A stretch of DNA of 64,000 nt from the NCBI GenBank assembly GCA_965201045.1, contig OZ241746.1, positions 1,922,001 to 1,986,000 on the forward strand, read 5' to 3'. A program made the translations under genes and the position numbers. Shown here in pieces: positions 9,401 to 17,442 of this stretch (the first letter of the stretch is position 1; each line of letters begins with the position of its first letter). This DNA comes from JAPORK01 sp026710285. GTDB lineage: Bacteria; Pseudomonadota; Gammaproteobacteria; Pseudomonadales; Endozoicomonadaceae. Under the pieces are notes generated by a model, which made no database searches, was not told the origin of the DNA, and saw nothing but the letters and a program-made list of their open reading frames with translations.

Positions 9401-9990
9401 TTGAAGAGTATGAACAACAATCTGAACGTTTACACTATCTCAATGAGCAAAACAGTGATCTTGAAGAGGCACTGAAAATTCTTGAACAGGCGATTGAACG
9501 GATTGATACAGAGACCTGTAGCCGCTTTGAAATGACTTTCAATCAGATTAATGAAGGGTTAAAAGATCTGTTCCCCAGAGTCTTTGGTGGAGGGCAGGCT
9601 TATATTGAAAAAACCGGTGATGATCTGCTGAATACCGGTGTAACCATTATGGCACAACCGCCAGGGAAAAAAAACAGTACCATTCACCTGTTATCGGGTG
9701 GGGAGAAAGCGTTAACTGCAATTGCACTGGTATTTGCTATTTTCCGCCTGAACCCTTCTCCTTTTTGCATGTTGGATGAGGTTGATGCACCGCTCGATGA
9801 TGCTAACGTAGGACGTTATGTCAAAATGGTGCGTGAAATGTCTGCTCATGTACAGTTTATCTATGTGACCCACAATAAAATTGCGATGGAAGCGGCTAAT
9901 CAGCTTATTGGAATTACCATGCATGAACCCGGTGTTTCCAGACCGGTTTCTGTTGATGTGGATGCAGCGGCTGAAATGAGTATGGTTTAA
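6460..9990 (+). CDS. smc: chromosome partition protein Smc
   Basis: ATPase that organises and segregates the chromosome as a dimer with kleisin partners. 1176 aa, typical length. Walker A GPNGCGKSN at residues 31-39 is followed by a long N-terminal coiled coil (about 165-480). A hinge lies at roughly 500-670, then the returning coiled coil (about 675-1020). The C-terminal head carries the ABC signature LLSGGEKALTA near residue 1077 and Walker B CMLDEVDAPLDD near 1103. The head is complete at both ends, so the protein should be active. zipA, which often follows smc in gammaproteobacteria, is absent here: the next 567 bp are mobile-element remnants, suggesting rearrangement downstream. Confidence 0.97.
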   Translation: MRLKCIKLTGFKSFVDNTTVSFPGNMCGVVGPNGCGKSNIIDAVRWVMGESSAKNLRGESMMDVIFKGSKTRKTSGYAQVELIFDNNEGRITGEYAAYTEISVKRRLTSDAQNNYFLNGSKCRRRDIMDIFLGTGLGPRSYSIISQGMISGLIESKPEELRVFIEEAAGISKYKERRREAENRIRRTTENLARLNDLREELDKRLSHLKRQAETAEKYKTYKEEERQKQAQLYALRWRTTNDELQAHELMVGDCETEMEAAVSKQVSGDTQIEQLRIERHENSDQFQKVQSLYYKTGNEITRLEQQITHQQEKEQQLTADLQESESLLEENIAALTVDKEALAQIETEQEELQPVLEEMQEQELEHQERLLQAEDAMLTWQKKWDSFNEQHSKIHRDAEVAQSGIQHTEQVLNRFDEQVRQYQDELHILQSNSDAGASGQLADTLSEQEALCETLATQCEEAEQQTELCRQQIETLFEEKQHCYQLLNEAKGKKASLIALQDAALNHGKTTQKWLKNNHLENEPRLTEKLTVAKEWEAATETVLGNFLQSVTVNNLQQIAETFQDGDNINLSFIDCATASVTSEVKQSNADSIAGISRLEEYIQGVEHHSLFNSVFAAPSLKEALALLPHLLPHESVITPQAIWMGKGWLRVARDKDVTSGVLARQQALKNTEQELLSQQDKIQQIQDKLSEAQSALQSHEQKHKEIIQELSENNRRFGELKAELHAQQQRLKEENLRCERLNESIVNLKEQYAFEQEKLTELRLTLQESLDKMEQDSDLQETLKEERTSLQQTLEHCRQYLHDIKDQSHSVALKKQALDSRYQAGIQAVERLQTQQERLSERINSLKDSLAEDSDQDELSIREALTLLLEQQAKESLQMQEARTALETTEEKLLVLERNRSTAENEVKNIRSNLEQLRMKGQAMQIRCTTLTEQLTEHGFDLDTVVKNLPEEASDKEWEQALEKLSSRIAQLGAINLAAIEEYEQQSERLHYLNEQNSDLEEALKILEQAIERIDTETCSRFEMTFNQINEGLKDLFPRVFGGGQAYIEKTGDDLLNTGVTIMAQPPGKKNSTIHLLSGGEKALTAIALVFAIFRLNPSPFCMLDEVDAPLDDANVGRYVKMVREMSAHVQFIYVTHNKIAMEAANQLIGITMHEPGVSRPVSVDVDAAAEMSMV

Positions 9991-10167
9991 TCCTGTTTTG
10001 GAGTTTTAATTGCATAAACGTTGTATAAAGTTATTAGCTGCCTGGCAGCCAACCGGACAAAAACATTACTGTCAATTGTCGTATGAGGAATGAAACGATC
10101 GCAGCTTATCGGTTTTTGTCCAATGATAAGGTTACCCTGCACGCCGTAAAGCCTCGCTCTTCAGGGT

Positions 10168-10405
10168 CTGTCTCTTAGTCACATTTTTTAAGCTCTGATT
10201 TTCATTCATAGTTTTATTTTCTGGTGAATATATAGACCTTTACTGAACGCACCGTGGGCTGAGCCTGTCGAAGCCCAGAGGTCAAAAGCAGCCGGGCTTC
10301 GACAGGCTCAGCCCACGGTGTGTCTGGCAAAGGCTGGTATATTCAGCAAAAAAACAAACATGCCAGAGTAAAAGACTGAACCTGAAAAATGTGACTAAGA
10401 GACAG
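10168..10405. mobile_element. MITE with perfect 21-bp terminal inverted repeats
   Basis: Left terminus 10168-10188 (CTGTCTCTTAGTCACATTTT and one more T) and right terminus 10385-10405 are exact reverse complements. The 238-bp body has no open frame and contains a large palindrome at 10251-10319. A solo end occurs at 4800. Weakly related sequences (GTCACACTTTTCAGAC...) lie at about 15140 and 18920, near further copies of the internal palindrome. No clear target-site duplication could be read because the insertion lies within IS605 end sequence. Confidence 0.8.
10251..10319. repeat. 69-bp interspersed palindrome, perfect copy
   Basis: Arms 10251-10276 (starting ACCGTGGGCTGAGCC) and 10294-10319 are perfect 26-bp inverted repeats around a 17-nt loop. 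Related copies are at 15217-15279 and 18996-19058. It is GC-rich compared with its surroundings and would form a very stable hairpin in RNA or single-stranded DNA. Confidence 0.85.
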
Positions 10406-10557
10406 CCTTTAGGGAGGGGAGGATGTCAACTTGGCTATTCGTGATATTGCAGGGCTTAACTACTCAAATCCTAGTGCCATGGAAGATATTGAGCCATTGT
10501 CCAGAGAAAAGCACAGAGGTTTGTTAGTTCGTCCGACTCTGCTACTTACCTCTGATT

Positions 10558-11988
10558 TTACCCTGCCTGGTTTTCAGGCTCCTCTGAGGTATCGCTGTCT
10601 TTTTCCTGTGGTTTAAGATAACGATTAGCAAAAAAGATAAGAATTAATACCGGTAAACCAATGGCTGCACTGGCAACAAAAAAGTTAAAATAACCTATAT
10701 GATTAACGGCTACACCAGAAAAACCGGCAATAAACTTCGGGAATAACAACATGACAGAGCTGAAAAGTGCGAATTGAGTTGCAGAATACTGTACATTAGT
10801 TAATCCTGAAAGCCATGCAATAAAAGCACAGGATGCTAATCCTCCGCTCAGATTATCCAGTGAAATAATAACCGACAGCCACACTACATCAGGACCTGTA
10901 AAAGTCAGCAAAGAAAAAAACAGATTGGTGATACAGGTTAACAGTGCGCCAATAAACAGCATTTTCATAACACCCCAACGGTTAATTAATACTCCACCAA
11001 TGCTTGCTCCGAGTAAAGTCATGATAACGCCATACACTTTGCTGATAGCTGCAATTTGTTCTTTTGTAAATCCCGTATCGTAATAGAAAGGGTTTGCCAT
11101 AACACCCATGACAATATCAGAAATACGATAAGTTCCAATTAACGACAAAAGAAGTACAGCATGCCAGCGATAGCGTACGAAAAAATCTGTAAAAGGACAA
11201 GCTACTGTTCCGTAAAACCAGGCAATGGGTCTGGCAATAAAATGTGGTAAATGCTGATTATTTTCCAGCCAGACAGCTGCTTTCTTCTCCATGGGACGTT
11301 CTGTTATATCCACTTCAGGTTCTGGCGATAATAATGTTGTGAATATACCGATAAGAAAAATGGCAGCCATAGAAAGGTAGGCTACTGTCCAGCCATGCAT
11401 GTTGTAACCTGTGTTGTAACCGCCAGCCCATGCTGCAATGGCTAAAGTGCCTGCTCCCGAGACAATCATTGCAATGCGAAACCCAATCTGATAGGCAGCA
11501 GCCATTGCGGCCTGTAATTTTTGTGGAGCTGATTCTATACGATAAGCATCTATAACAATGTCCTGTGATGCTGAGCTAAAGGATAGCCCAAGTGCAAAAA
11601 CAGCCATCTGCCATAAATGTACAGCCGGATCTGTTTGAGAAAGACAAATTAAAAAGAAAATTACACAACACTGCGCAAGGAAAAGCCAGCTTCTTCTGCG
11701 ACCAAGAAGAGGGGTTAATAGAGGTAATGGAAGCCGGTCAATCAGTGGTGCCCACATCCATTTAAATGCATAGCTTAAACCAACCCAGCTAAAAAAACCA
11801 ATAGATGACCGGTCTACTTCAGCCTCTCTCAGCCAAAATGAAAGGCTTGAAAATATCAGCATAAAAGGTAATCCTGAGGAAAAACCAAGAAAAAAGAGTG
11901 ACATGACTTTTGGATTACGATAAATGTTCCAGCCTTTACCCCATTTTGCGAAACTGTCAGTCAACCAGTTCGCTGATATTTTGCCCAT
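10558..11988 (-). CDS. ampG: AmpG-like MFS muropeptide permease
   Basis: Inner-membrane transporter for anhydro-muropeptides in peptidoglycan recycling. 476 aa with about 12-14 hydrophobic segments. The N-terminus has the AmpG-like pattern FSSGLPFMLIFSSLSFWLRE, then a cytoplasmic LLGRRRSWL loop after the third segment and ASQDIVIDAYRIE in the fifth, all characteristic of AmpG. ATG 11988 has AAAGG about 11 nt upstream. The first part of this gene (from about 11660 to its start and beyond) is duplicated as a fragment at 15778-16108. Substrate is assigned from family resemblance. Confidence 0.85.
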   Translation of the reverse strand: MGKISANWLTDSFAKWGKGWNIYRNPKVMSLFFLGFSSGLPFMLIFSSLSFWLREAEVDRSSIGFFSWVGLSYAFKWMWAPLIDRLPLPLLTPLLGRRRSWLFLAQCCVIFFLICLSQTDPAVHLWQMAVFALGLSFSSASQDIVIDAYRIESAPQKLQAAMAAAYQIGFRIAMIVSGAGTLAIAAWAGGYNTGYNMHGWTVAYLSMAAIFLIGIFTTLLSPEPEVDITERPMEKKAAVWLENNQHLPHFIARPIAWFYGTVACPFTDFFVRYRWHAVLLLSLIGTYRISDIVMGVMANPFYYDTGFTKEQIAAISKVYGVIMTLLGASIGGVLINRWGVMKMLFIGALLTCITNLFFSLLTFTGPDVVWLSVIISLDNLSGGLASCAFIAWLSGLTNVQYSATQFALFSSVMLLFPKFIAGFSGVAVNHIGYFNFFVASAAIGLPVLILIFFANRYLKPQEKDSDTSEEPENQAG

Positions 11989-12302
11989 TTTTTTATTTAC
12001 CTTTTGCTAAAGTTGTAAACTTTTATAACATCAGCCTTTATATCAGATAGCTGATTTATGGCTGATAGTATTATAAAGTAGCAAAAGTATATACTCTTTT
12101 TCATAAACATCTTAAGCTGTTTAATCTACACACTAAAGATTAGTGTATCTGTCCTCTTTGAAATACTTGAAAATACACGTGTCTGCCTGTTCTCTGCTAT
12201 CAGAGTCTTCAGCAAAATCAGCTATAAAGGCATGACTGGCGACATTCAGCTCATTTTATTTATCAGGGTATGAATTGTAATCTTCGCTTTCACATCCCAG
12301 GG

Positions 12303-12497
12303 CTTACGCACCAAGAGAATGATTCTTAATAACCAAATAAAACAATTACTTTTTAAGCAAAAAATGTACAGATGTTCATAGTTTTATACCTTATCAAAGA
12401 CTGATCAACGGTCAATTAGAAGTTAAAATGCACAGATTGAGTCTCAATAAAGTGTTATATGAAGCCCCGAATGAGAATGATTCTCTTGGTGCGTAAG
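12303..12497. mobile_element. 195-bp MITE with 24-bp terminal inverted repeats, inserted in a gene's 3' end
   Basis: CTTACGCACCAAGAGAATGA (from 12303) and its inverse ending at 12497 pair over 24 bp with one mismatch. The equivalent place in the duplicated unit (about 16397-16420) lacks the element, which shows this is an insertion. It falls at the 3' end of the acidic-repeat gene; that gene's stop codon now sits directly at the border (12498-12500). No coding capacity was seen. The TIR sequence differs from that of the 10168 MITE, so it belongs to another family. Confidence 0.75.
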
Positions 12498-13001
12498 TCA
12501 TTTTTCATATCCGCTTTGATCTGTGCTTCCATCTTCGCTTTCATACCTGCTTTGATCTGTGCTTCTATCTTTGCTTTCATACCTGCTTTGATCTATGCTT
12601 CCATCTTCGCTTTCATCTTTGCTTTGATCTATGCTTCCATCTTCGCTTTCATCTTTGCTTTGATCTTCGTTTTGATCTTCGTTTTGATCTTTGTTTTGAT
12701 CTTCAAATGTAATTGCATCTGTCTTCCCGTCTACAGTAAAATCTGTACAATTTTCATATTCAATTGCTGTACATACCCAGTTAAAAGGTGAACGGTTGTT
12801 ATTTTCAATTACTGTTGTACTGTCGTTTTCTATCTTGCTGCTGATACAGTTATTCTTTGTTTTATTTGAATGCTGATCTTCCTTAGTATACGTAGGATTA
12901 GACACAAACGAATGAAATTTTGAGAAAAAACCTCCGGCAAATAAGGTTTTTGGGATTAAGGTTGTAAAAATTAATGCGAGTATCATGATAAGTTTATTCA
13001 T
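12498..13001 (-). CDS. exported protein with acidic DQSKDESEDG repeats, copy 1
   Basis: 167 aa with a clear Sec signal peptide (MNKLIMILALIFTTLIPKTLFA, cleavage after about residue 22). A polar, Cys-poor middle is followed by a C-terminal tail of 12-residue units of the type DQSKDESEDGSI from about residue 100 onward. At the DNA level these are 36-bp tandem repeats. The stop lies against a MITE, so the original C-terminus was probably different or longer. The second copy (16397-16783) shares the signal peptide almost exactly but has a different tail. The strongly acidic tail could bind cations or basic proteins. I do not recognise a family. Confidence 0.65.
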   Translation of the reverse strand: MNKLIMILALIFTTLIPKTLFAGGFFSKFHSFVSNPTYTKEDQHSNKTKNNCISSKIENDSTTVIENNNRSPFNWVCTAIEYENCTDFTVDGKTDAITFEDQNKDQNEDQNEDQSKDESEDGSIDQSKDESEDGSIDQSRYESKDRSTDQSRYESEDGSTDQSGYEK

Positions 13002-13448
13002 TGTTTCGATTTCTCAATTGATTGTTAATACTAAGCTCTTTTCTGTACAGCAGTACGGTCTCTTTAATGCCTTGTCAGGTATTATGACGACAAACATTAC
13101 TCCTGAGCATGCTAATTATATTTTATTCAAAGCGGCTATAAAAACTTAATTTCTGAGGTTTGTCAATCCTTTATGTTTTGTTTTAGTACCGGGGGTTTAT
13201 TATGTTTATTTACTTTTATACAAGTGTCTGTTGCATGTATCATTTATAGAAAATACGCTGTAAGTTACGTATTAACTACTCTGTTTGTTCTTTTAAATCT
13301 TTCTTCTTTTTCGTGCAAATGGTTCTGTCTGTTATAACAGTTGTTATATAAAAAAACAAGCTTAAACCAGATCTGTTAAAAGTCAAAAGATGTGTGATTT
13401 GGAAACTTTATTTAAGGAATATTATGTGATTTTTTTAGATGGCGGCTG

Positions 13449-13518
13449 TCATATTATACAGAAAATCAATTTAAAAACCTTTGCCCGGAAATAAAAAAAG
13501 AATTTTCTGTAATATGAT
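13449..13518 (+). promoter_or_regulatory. long imperfect stem-loop upstream of death-fold gene 1
   Basis: TCATATTATACAGAAAAT (13449-13466) pairs with ATTTTCTGTAATATGAT (13502-13518) apart from a two-base bulge. It lies about 140 bp before the gene start and is conserved at the same place in the second copy. It could be a regulatory hairpin or a small palindromic repeat. Together with 13002-13448 it makes up the non-coding 659 bp before the gene, in which I saw no other gene. Confidence 0.4.
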
Positions 13519-13660
13519 ATTGCTTTTAAATAACCTGGTTAGCAGAGATGACAATCCACTATATTCCTGAAACTAAATATTTACTCTGTTGTTCTAACAT
13601 GCCTGTTGAGAAATTATTAATTTTTTATATCTGACTAATAAAACTGAGGAGAACAGATAA

Positions 13661-15097
13661 ATGGAGAGTTTGTACGGATTTCGATCGCCCGGACCTGTAG
13701 TTTCAGGTACGCAAAGTGGTATGACTGATTGCGGCAGAGAAAATCTTAATATAAATAAAGTTATAGAAACAATTGCAGGTAGCATAGGTGGTATGGATTT
13801 AGAGAATCTGAGTTTTCAACTGTTAGATGATGATTACACAAAAAGGAAAACAGGTTCTTACAATGGTGATGTACAGTTAAGTCATTTGTTACATTTTTGG
13901 AAAAACAAAAGACCACAACAATTTAATCTGGATACCTTAATTGAGGCATTCAGATCTATTGAGCGACATAACATTGCTTATAAACTGGAACAAATGAATA
14001 TTGAGAAACCCGGCTATTTTCTGAATTCTTATCATGAGGGTCAGAGACACAGCTCATCTCACCCACTGCCTTCAATTGAGATACTGAAAAAAGAACTATA
14101 TGGTGTTGCAGCAGACTGGCATTCTTTTGCTGAACAGTTACTGGAGTATGAGGAAGTAGAAAGAATTGATGTAGATATGGCTATGAGTGGTTGTACAGAG
14201 AAGCTTAACAAAGTGCTGGAATTATGGACAGAGAAATGTCCTGATGCCAGTATGGAAACACTGATAGCGGCATTAGAATCAAAGCGTGTTTCCAACATCG
14301 CTCTGGCGGAAAAAATAAGCGAAAAATTTGCAGGGCAGGCGAGTAAGTCAGTTACTTCCCGACAGTCAGCACAAACCTCTGAAGCAACATATGTTGATCT
14401 GCAGGAACAGTATGCTGCATTACAGTGCAACTACACAGATATGCAAGAGCAATGTAAAAAAGACATGGCAGAACTTACCCGGGCGAATCATCAGATTCAA
14501 ACGTTACAAACCATAGTTTCCATGTATGAGCGACAGCTATCGATCAAAGCACAAGAAGTAAAGCAATTAAACGAAAGCTATCAACAGTTATCTGTACGGG
14601 CAATCAGTGCTGAAGACAGATGTCGACAGCTTGAGCAGGAAGTTCAAAGGCTGAAAAGACCGGCTTCTCACAGAAATACAGATGAAACAGAAATACCAGC
14701 GGCAAAGTGTCCTGCTCCTTTGCTGCCATCATCAGGTGTTTCGCAAGTCCTTGCCAAAATAGGAGAGTATCCGTCCCATACTCCGGTTTCTTCCTGCCCG
14801 CACATGAAAGGTCTTCATCGCTTCATGGTTGATCTTGCGCTGCACTGGCATCATCTTGGTGCAATGCTGGGGCTCCAGGACGGAGTATTGAATCTGATAA
14901 AGGCAAATCATCCCAATGATTGTTGGTCTGCTTACAGGGATGTATTGCAAAAATATCTCCAGACTACACCAGGCGCTTCCTGGTCAAAGTTTGCCAAAGC
15001 TGTATATGACATGTATGCTGATCAGCAACGACCAAAAGAAGAGGCTGATAAAATATTTCTTGATATACTTGAAGTCGGGGCAAAACCTTCTCGTTAA
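13661..15097 (+). CDS. death-fold protein with coiled coil, copy 1 (probable host-interaction effector)
   Basis: 478 aa, ATG 13661 with GAGGAGA upstream; no signal peptide or membrane segment. By pattern I see up to three six-helix death-domain-like regions. The first is at about 28-115 (LLHFWKNKRPQQFNLDTLIEA). The second is at about 140-235 (VAADWHSFAEQL ... KVLELWTEKCPDASMETLIA). The third is C-terminal at about 392-462 (LALHWHHLGAMLGL ... ASWSKFAKAVYDM). A coiled coil occupies about 240-335. The W...L / L..W...TL..AL pattern is that of eukaryotic death domains, which assemble apoptosis and innate-immune complexes. A role in interfering with host death signalling is inferred. A diverged copy is at 17443-18876. 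Confidence 0.7.
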   Translation: MESLYGFRSPGPVVSGTQSGMTDCGRENLNINKVIETIAGSIGGMDLENLSFQLLDDDYTKRKTGSYNGDVQLSHLLHFWKNKRPQQFNLDTLIEAFRSIERHNIAYKLEQMNIEKPGYFLNSYHEGQRHSSSHPLPSIEILKKELYGVAADWHSFAEQLLEYEEVERIDVDMAMSGCTEKLNKVLELWTEKCPDASMETLIAALESKRVSNIALAEKISEKFAGQASKSVTSRQSAQTSEATYVDLQEQYAALQCNYTDMQEQCKKDMAELTRANHQIQTLQTIVSMYERQLSIKAQEVKQLNESYQQLSVRAISAEDRCRQLEQEVQRLKRPASHRNTDETEIPAAKCPAPLLPSSGVSQVLAKIGEYPSHTPVSSCPHMKGLHRFMVDLALHWHHLGAMLGLQDGVLNLIKANHPNDCWSAYRDVLQKYLQTTPGASWSKFAKAVYDMYADQQRPKEEADKIFLDILEVGAKPSR

Positions 15098-15668
15098 AAT
15101 ACAGCAGTGTGACTGAAATCCCCCCTGAATGCTGTTTTTTTGGTCACACTTTTCAGACGCTGACTTTTAACCCGGCAGGTTGCCTGTTACTGAATATCCA
15201 GGCTTTTTTGCATAAAACCGTGGGCTGAGCTTGTGGAAGCCCAGAGGTCAAAAGCAGCCGGGTTTCGACAAGCTCAGCCAGCAGATATACTGGCATCAGG
15301 CTTAGTCTACGGATATGTTGGCATTAGGCTCATCCAGCGGACATGGTGGTATTGAAGTTGTGTGCCGTGGGCTGATATTATCTGAATCCGCCTGCATTGG
15401 TTTGTCCATTTCCGGATAACATGCGTTTTGCAGGATTTAGGTATGAAAGAGAGCTGAAAGATACGGTTTTACCGCATGCCTGACAAACAGTTAAACGCTC
15501 TTTTTTATGGCTGACAGATTTAGTTACTGATCAGTCATACAAATAATACACATTTTGGTTTACTTTCATACATTTTTTTTGGAATCTATACTAACTTTGT
15601 TTTAAAAATATAAAACTTCGGGATGCTGCATTTAGCCTGAAGTAACAATAGCCGCATAGTGGAATGAT
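15098..15668. other. intergenic 571 bp with palindromic repeat and duplicated rseP upstream region
   Basis: Contains the palindrome copy at 15217-15279. From about 15380 onward it contains a near-identical copy of the DNA upstream of intact rseP (compare about 19130-19421), so any rseP promoter there has been duplicated. No gene was seen. Confidence 0.5.
15217..15279. repeat. interspersed palindrome, second copy
   Basis: ACCGTGGGCTGAGCTTGTGG ... TCGACAAGCTCAGCC. Imperfect relative of the palindrome at 10251-10319, lacking the outer arm on the right. Confidence 0.7.
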
Positions 15669-15782
15669 ATGAATATTATCCAAACAATTTTTGCCTTTAT
15701 TATCAGAGTCTGGGTATTCTTGTGAGTATTCATGAGTGGGGACACTTCTGGGTTGCCAGAAAAATGGGTGTTAAAATATTAC
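15669..15782 (+). pseudogene. rseP: 5' fragment of rseP left by the tandem duplication
   Basis: The first 114 bp match the start of intact rseP at 19422 but carry a 2-bp AG insertion after codon 12, which shifts the frame to a TGA at codon 19. Homology to rseP stops at ATTAC 15778-15782, where ampG sequence begins. Its upstream region is intact, so it may still be transcribed. Confidence 0.9.
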
Positions 15783-16108
15783 ACAACACTGCGCAAGGAA
15801 AAGCCAGCTTCTTCTGCGACCGAGAAGAGGGGTTAATAAAGGTAATGGAAGCCGGTCAATCAGTGGTGCCCACATCCATTTAAATGCATAGCTTAAACCA
15901 AAACCCAGCTAAAAAAACCAATAGATGACCGGTCTACTTCAACCTCTCTCAGCCAAAATGAAAGGCTTGAAAATATCAGCATAAAAGGTAATCCTGAAGA
16001 AAAACCAAGAAAAAAGAGTGACATGACTTTTGGGTTACGATAAATGTTCCACCCTTTACTCCATTTTGCGAAACTGTCAGTCAACCAGTTCGCTGATATT
16101 TTGCCCAT
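15778..16108 (-). pseudogene. ampG: 5' fragment of ampG left by the tandem duplication
   Basis: On the minus strand the start MGKISANWLTDSFAKW and the following residues match AmpG. A small insertion near 15900 changes the frame (ending ...GFFSWVLV), and homology ends at the joint at about 15778. Only the first third of the gene's N-terminal portion remains, too little for a transporter. Confidence 0.9.
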
Positions 16109-16396
16109 TTTTTTATTTACCTTTTGCTAAAGTTGTAAACTTTTATAACATCAGCCTTTATATCAGATAACTGATTTATGGCTGATAGTATTATAAAATA
16201 GCAAAAGTATATACTCTTTTGCATAAACACCTTAAGCTGTTTAATCTACACACTAAAGATTAGTGTATCTGTCCTCTTTGAAATACTTGAAAATACACAT
16301 GTCTGCCTGTTCTCTGCTATCAGAGTCTTCAGCAAAATCAGCTATAAAGGCATGACTGGCGACATCCCGCTCATTTTATTTATTAGGACATGAATT

Positions 16397-16783
16397 TTAA
16401 TCTTCGCTTTCACATTCACTTTGATCTGTGCTTTCATCTTCGCTTTCATCTTCGCTTTGATCTGTGCTTTCATCTTTGCTTTGATCTTCGTTTTGATCTG
16501 TGCTTTCATCTTTGCTTTGATCTTCAAATGTAATTTTGCTATTTTGAATTATTGTTGTTCTGTCGTTTTCTATCTTATTACTGATACAGTTATTCTTTGT
16601 TTTATTTGAGAGTTCCATGTTCAATTTGTCAGAATCGCTATTCATATCATTCTGATCTACCTTAGTATACATATGAGAATTATACGCAGAAGAATAATAT
16701 TTTGAGACAACAACTCCGGCAAATAAGGTTTTTGGGATTAAGGTTGTAAAAATTAATGCGAGTATCATAATAAGTTTATTCAT
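16397..16783 (-). CDS. exported protein with acidic repeats, copy 2
   Basis: 128 aa. It has the same signal peptide as copy 1 (MNKLIMILALIFTTLIPKTLFA). The mature region is strongly diverged: extra segment DQNDMNSDSDKLNMELSN, then a tail built from DQSKDEST/DQSEDESEDEST units. No MITE interrupts its end. Strong conservation of the signal peptide with rapid change of the mature part fits either relaxed or diversifying selection on a surface or secreted product. Function unknown. Confidence 0.6.
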   Translation of the reverse strand: MNKLIMILALIFTTLIPKTLFAGVVVSKYYSSAYNSHMYTKVDQNDMNSDSDKLNMELSNKTKNNCISNKIENDRTTIIQNSKITFEDQSKDESTDQNEDQSKDESTDQSEDESEDESTDQSECESED

Positions 16784-17442
16784 TGTTTCGATTTCTCAAT
16801 TGATTGTTAATACTAAGCTCTTTTCTGTACAGCAGTACGGTCTCTTTAATGCCTTGTCAGGTATTACGACGACAAACATTACTACTGAGTGTGCCAATTA
16901 TATTTTACTCCAAGCGGCTATCAAAACTTAATTTCTGAGGTTTGTCAATCCTTTATGTTTTGTTTTAGTACCGGGGGCTTATTATGTTTATTTACTTTTA
17001 TACAAGTGTCTGCTGCATGTATCATTTATAAAAAATACGCTGTAAGTCACGTATTAACTACTCTGTTTGTTCTTTTAAATCTTTCTTCTTTTTCGTGCAA
17101 ATGGTTCTGTCTGTTATAACAGTCGTTATATAAAAAACCAAGCTTAAACCAGATCTGTTAAAAGTCAAAAGGTGTGTGATTTGGGAGTTTTATTTAAGGA
17201 ACATTATGTGATTTTTTTAGATGGCGACTGTCATATTATACAGAAAACCAATTTAAAAACCTTTGCCCGGAAATAAAAAAAGAATTTTCTGTAATATGAT
17301 ATTGCTTTTAAATAACCTGGTTAGCAGAGATGACAATCCACTATATTCCTGAAACTAAATATTTACTCTGTTGTTCTAACATGCCTGTTGAGAAATTATT
17401 AATTTTTTATATCTGACCAATAAAACTGAGGAGAACAGATAA
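16784..17442. other. intergenic 659 bp duplicated from 13002-13660
   Basis: Near-identical to the DNA before death-fold gene 1, including the imperfect stem-loop (about 17231-17302). The 76-codon frame at 16889-17119 is not conserved in the other copy, so I do not regard it as a gene. Promoters for both neighbouring genes are expected here. Confidence 0.5.

Larger units (their letters stand above)
10138..10430 (+). mobile_element. IS200/IS605-type element ends without a transposase, split by a MITE
   Basis: Left part: CACGCCGTAAAGCCTCGC then TCTTCAGGG at 10138-10166. It parallels the 5' end of the complete TnpB element (minus strand, 30577 downward: CACGCCGTAAAACTCCGC then CCTTCAGGG). Right part: CCTTTAGGGAGGGGAGGATG then TCAA at 10406-10429. 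It matches the 3' end of that element (minus strand to 29371). No coding sequence remains between the ends; a 238-bp MITE occupies the gap. It is either a deletion relic or a non-autonomous derivative of the same TnpB family. Confidence 0.65.

Noticed and set aside
10006..10137. GGACAAAAAC / GTTTTTGTCC inverted repeat around 46 bp
   Set aside because: A single occurrence without a family, ribosome site or terminator features; could be chance in AT-rich DNA.
10431..10616. 61-aa plus-strand frame after the IS605 relic
   Set aside because: Overlaps the 3' end of ampG and has no family or ribosome-site support.
12459..12791. Plus-strand frame coding for repeated Phe/Ala/Ile
   Set aside because: It is the complement of the acidic-repeat tail of the exported protein on the minus strand.
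16889..17119. 76-aa hydrophobic plus-strand frame
   Set aside because: Not kept in the duplicated counterpart near 13100 and lacks a ribosome site.
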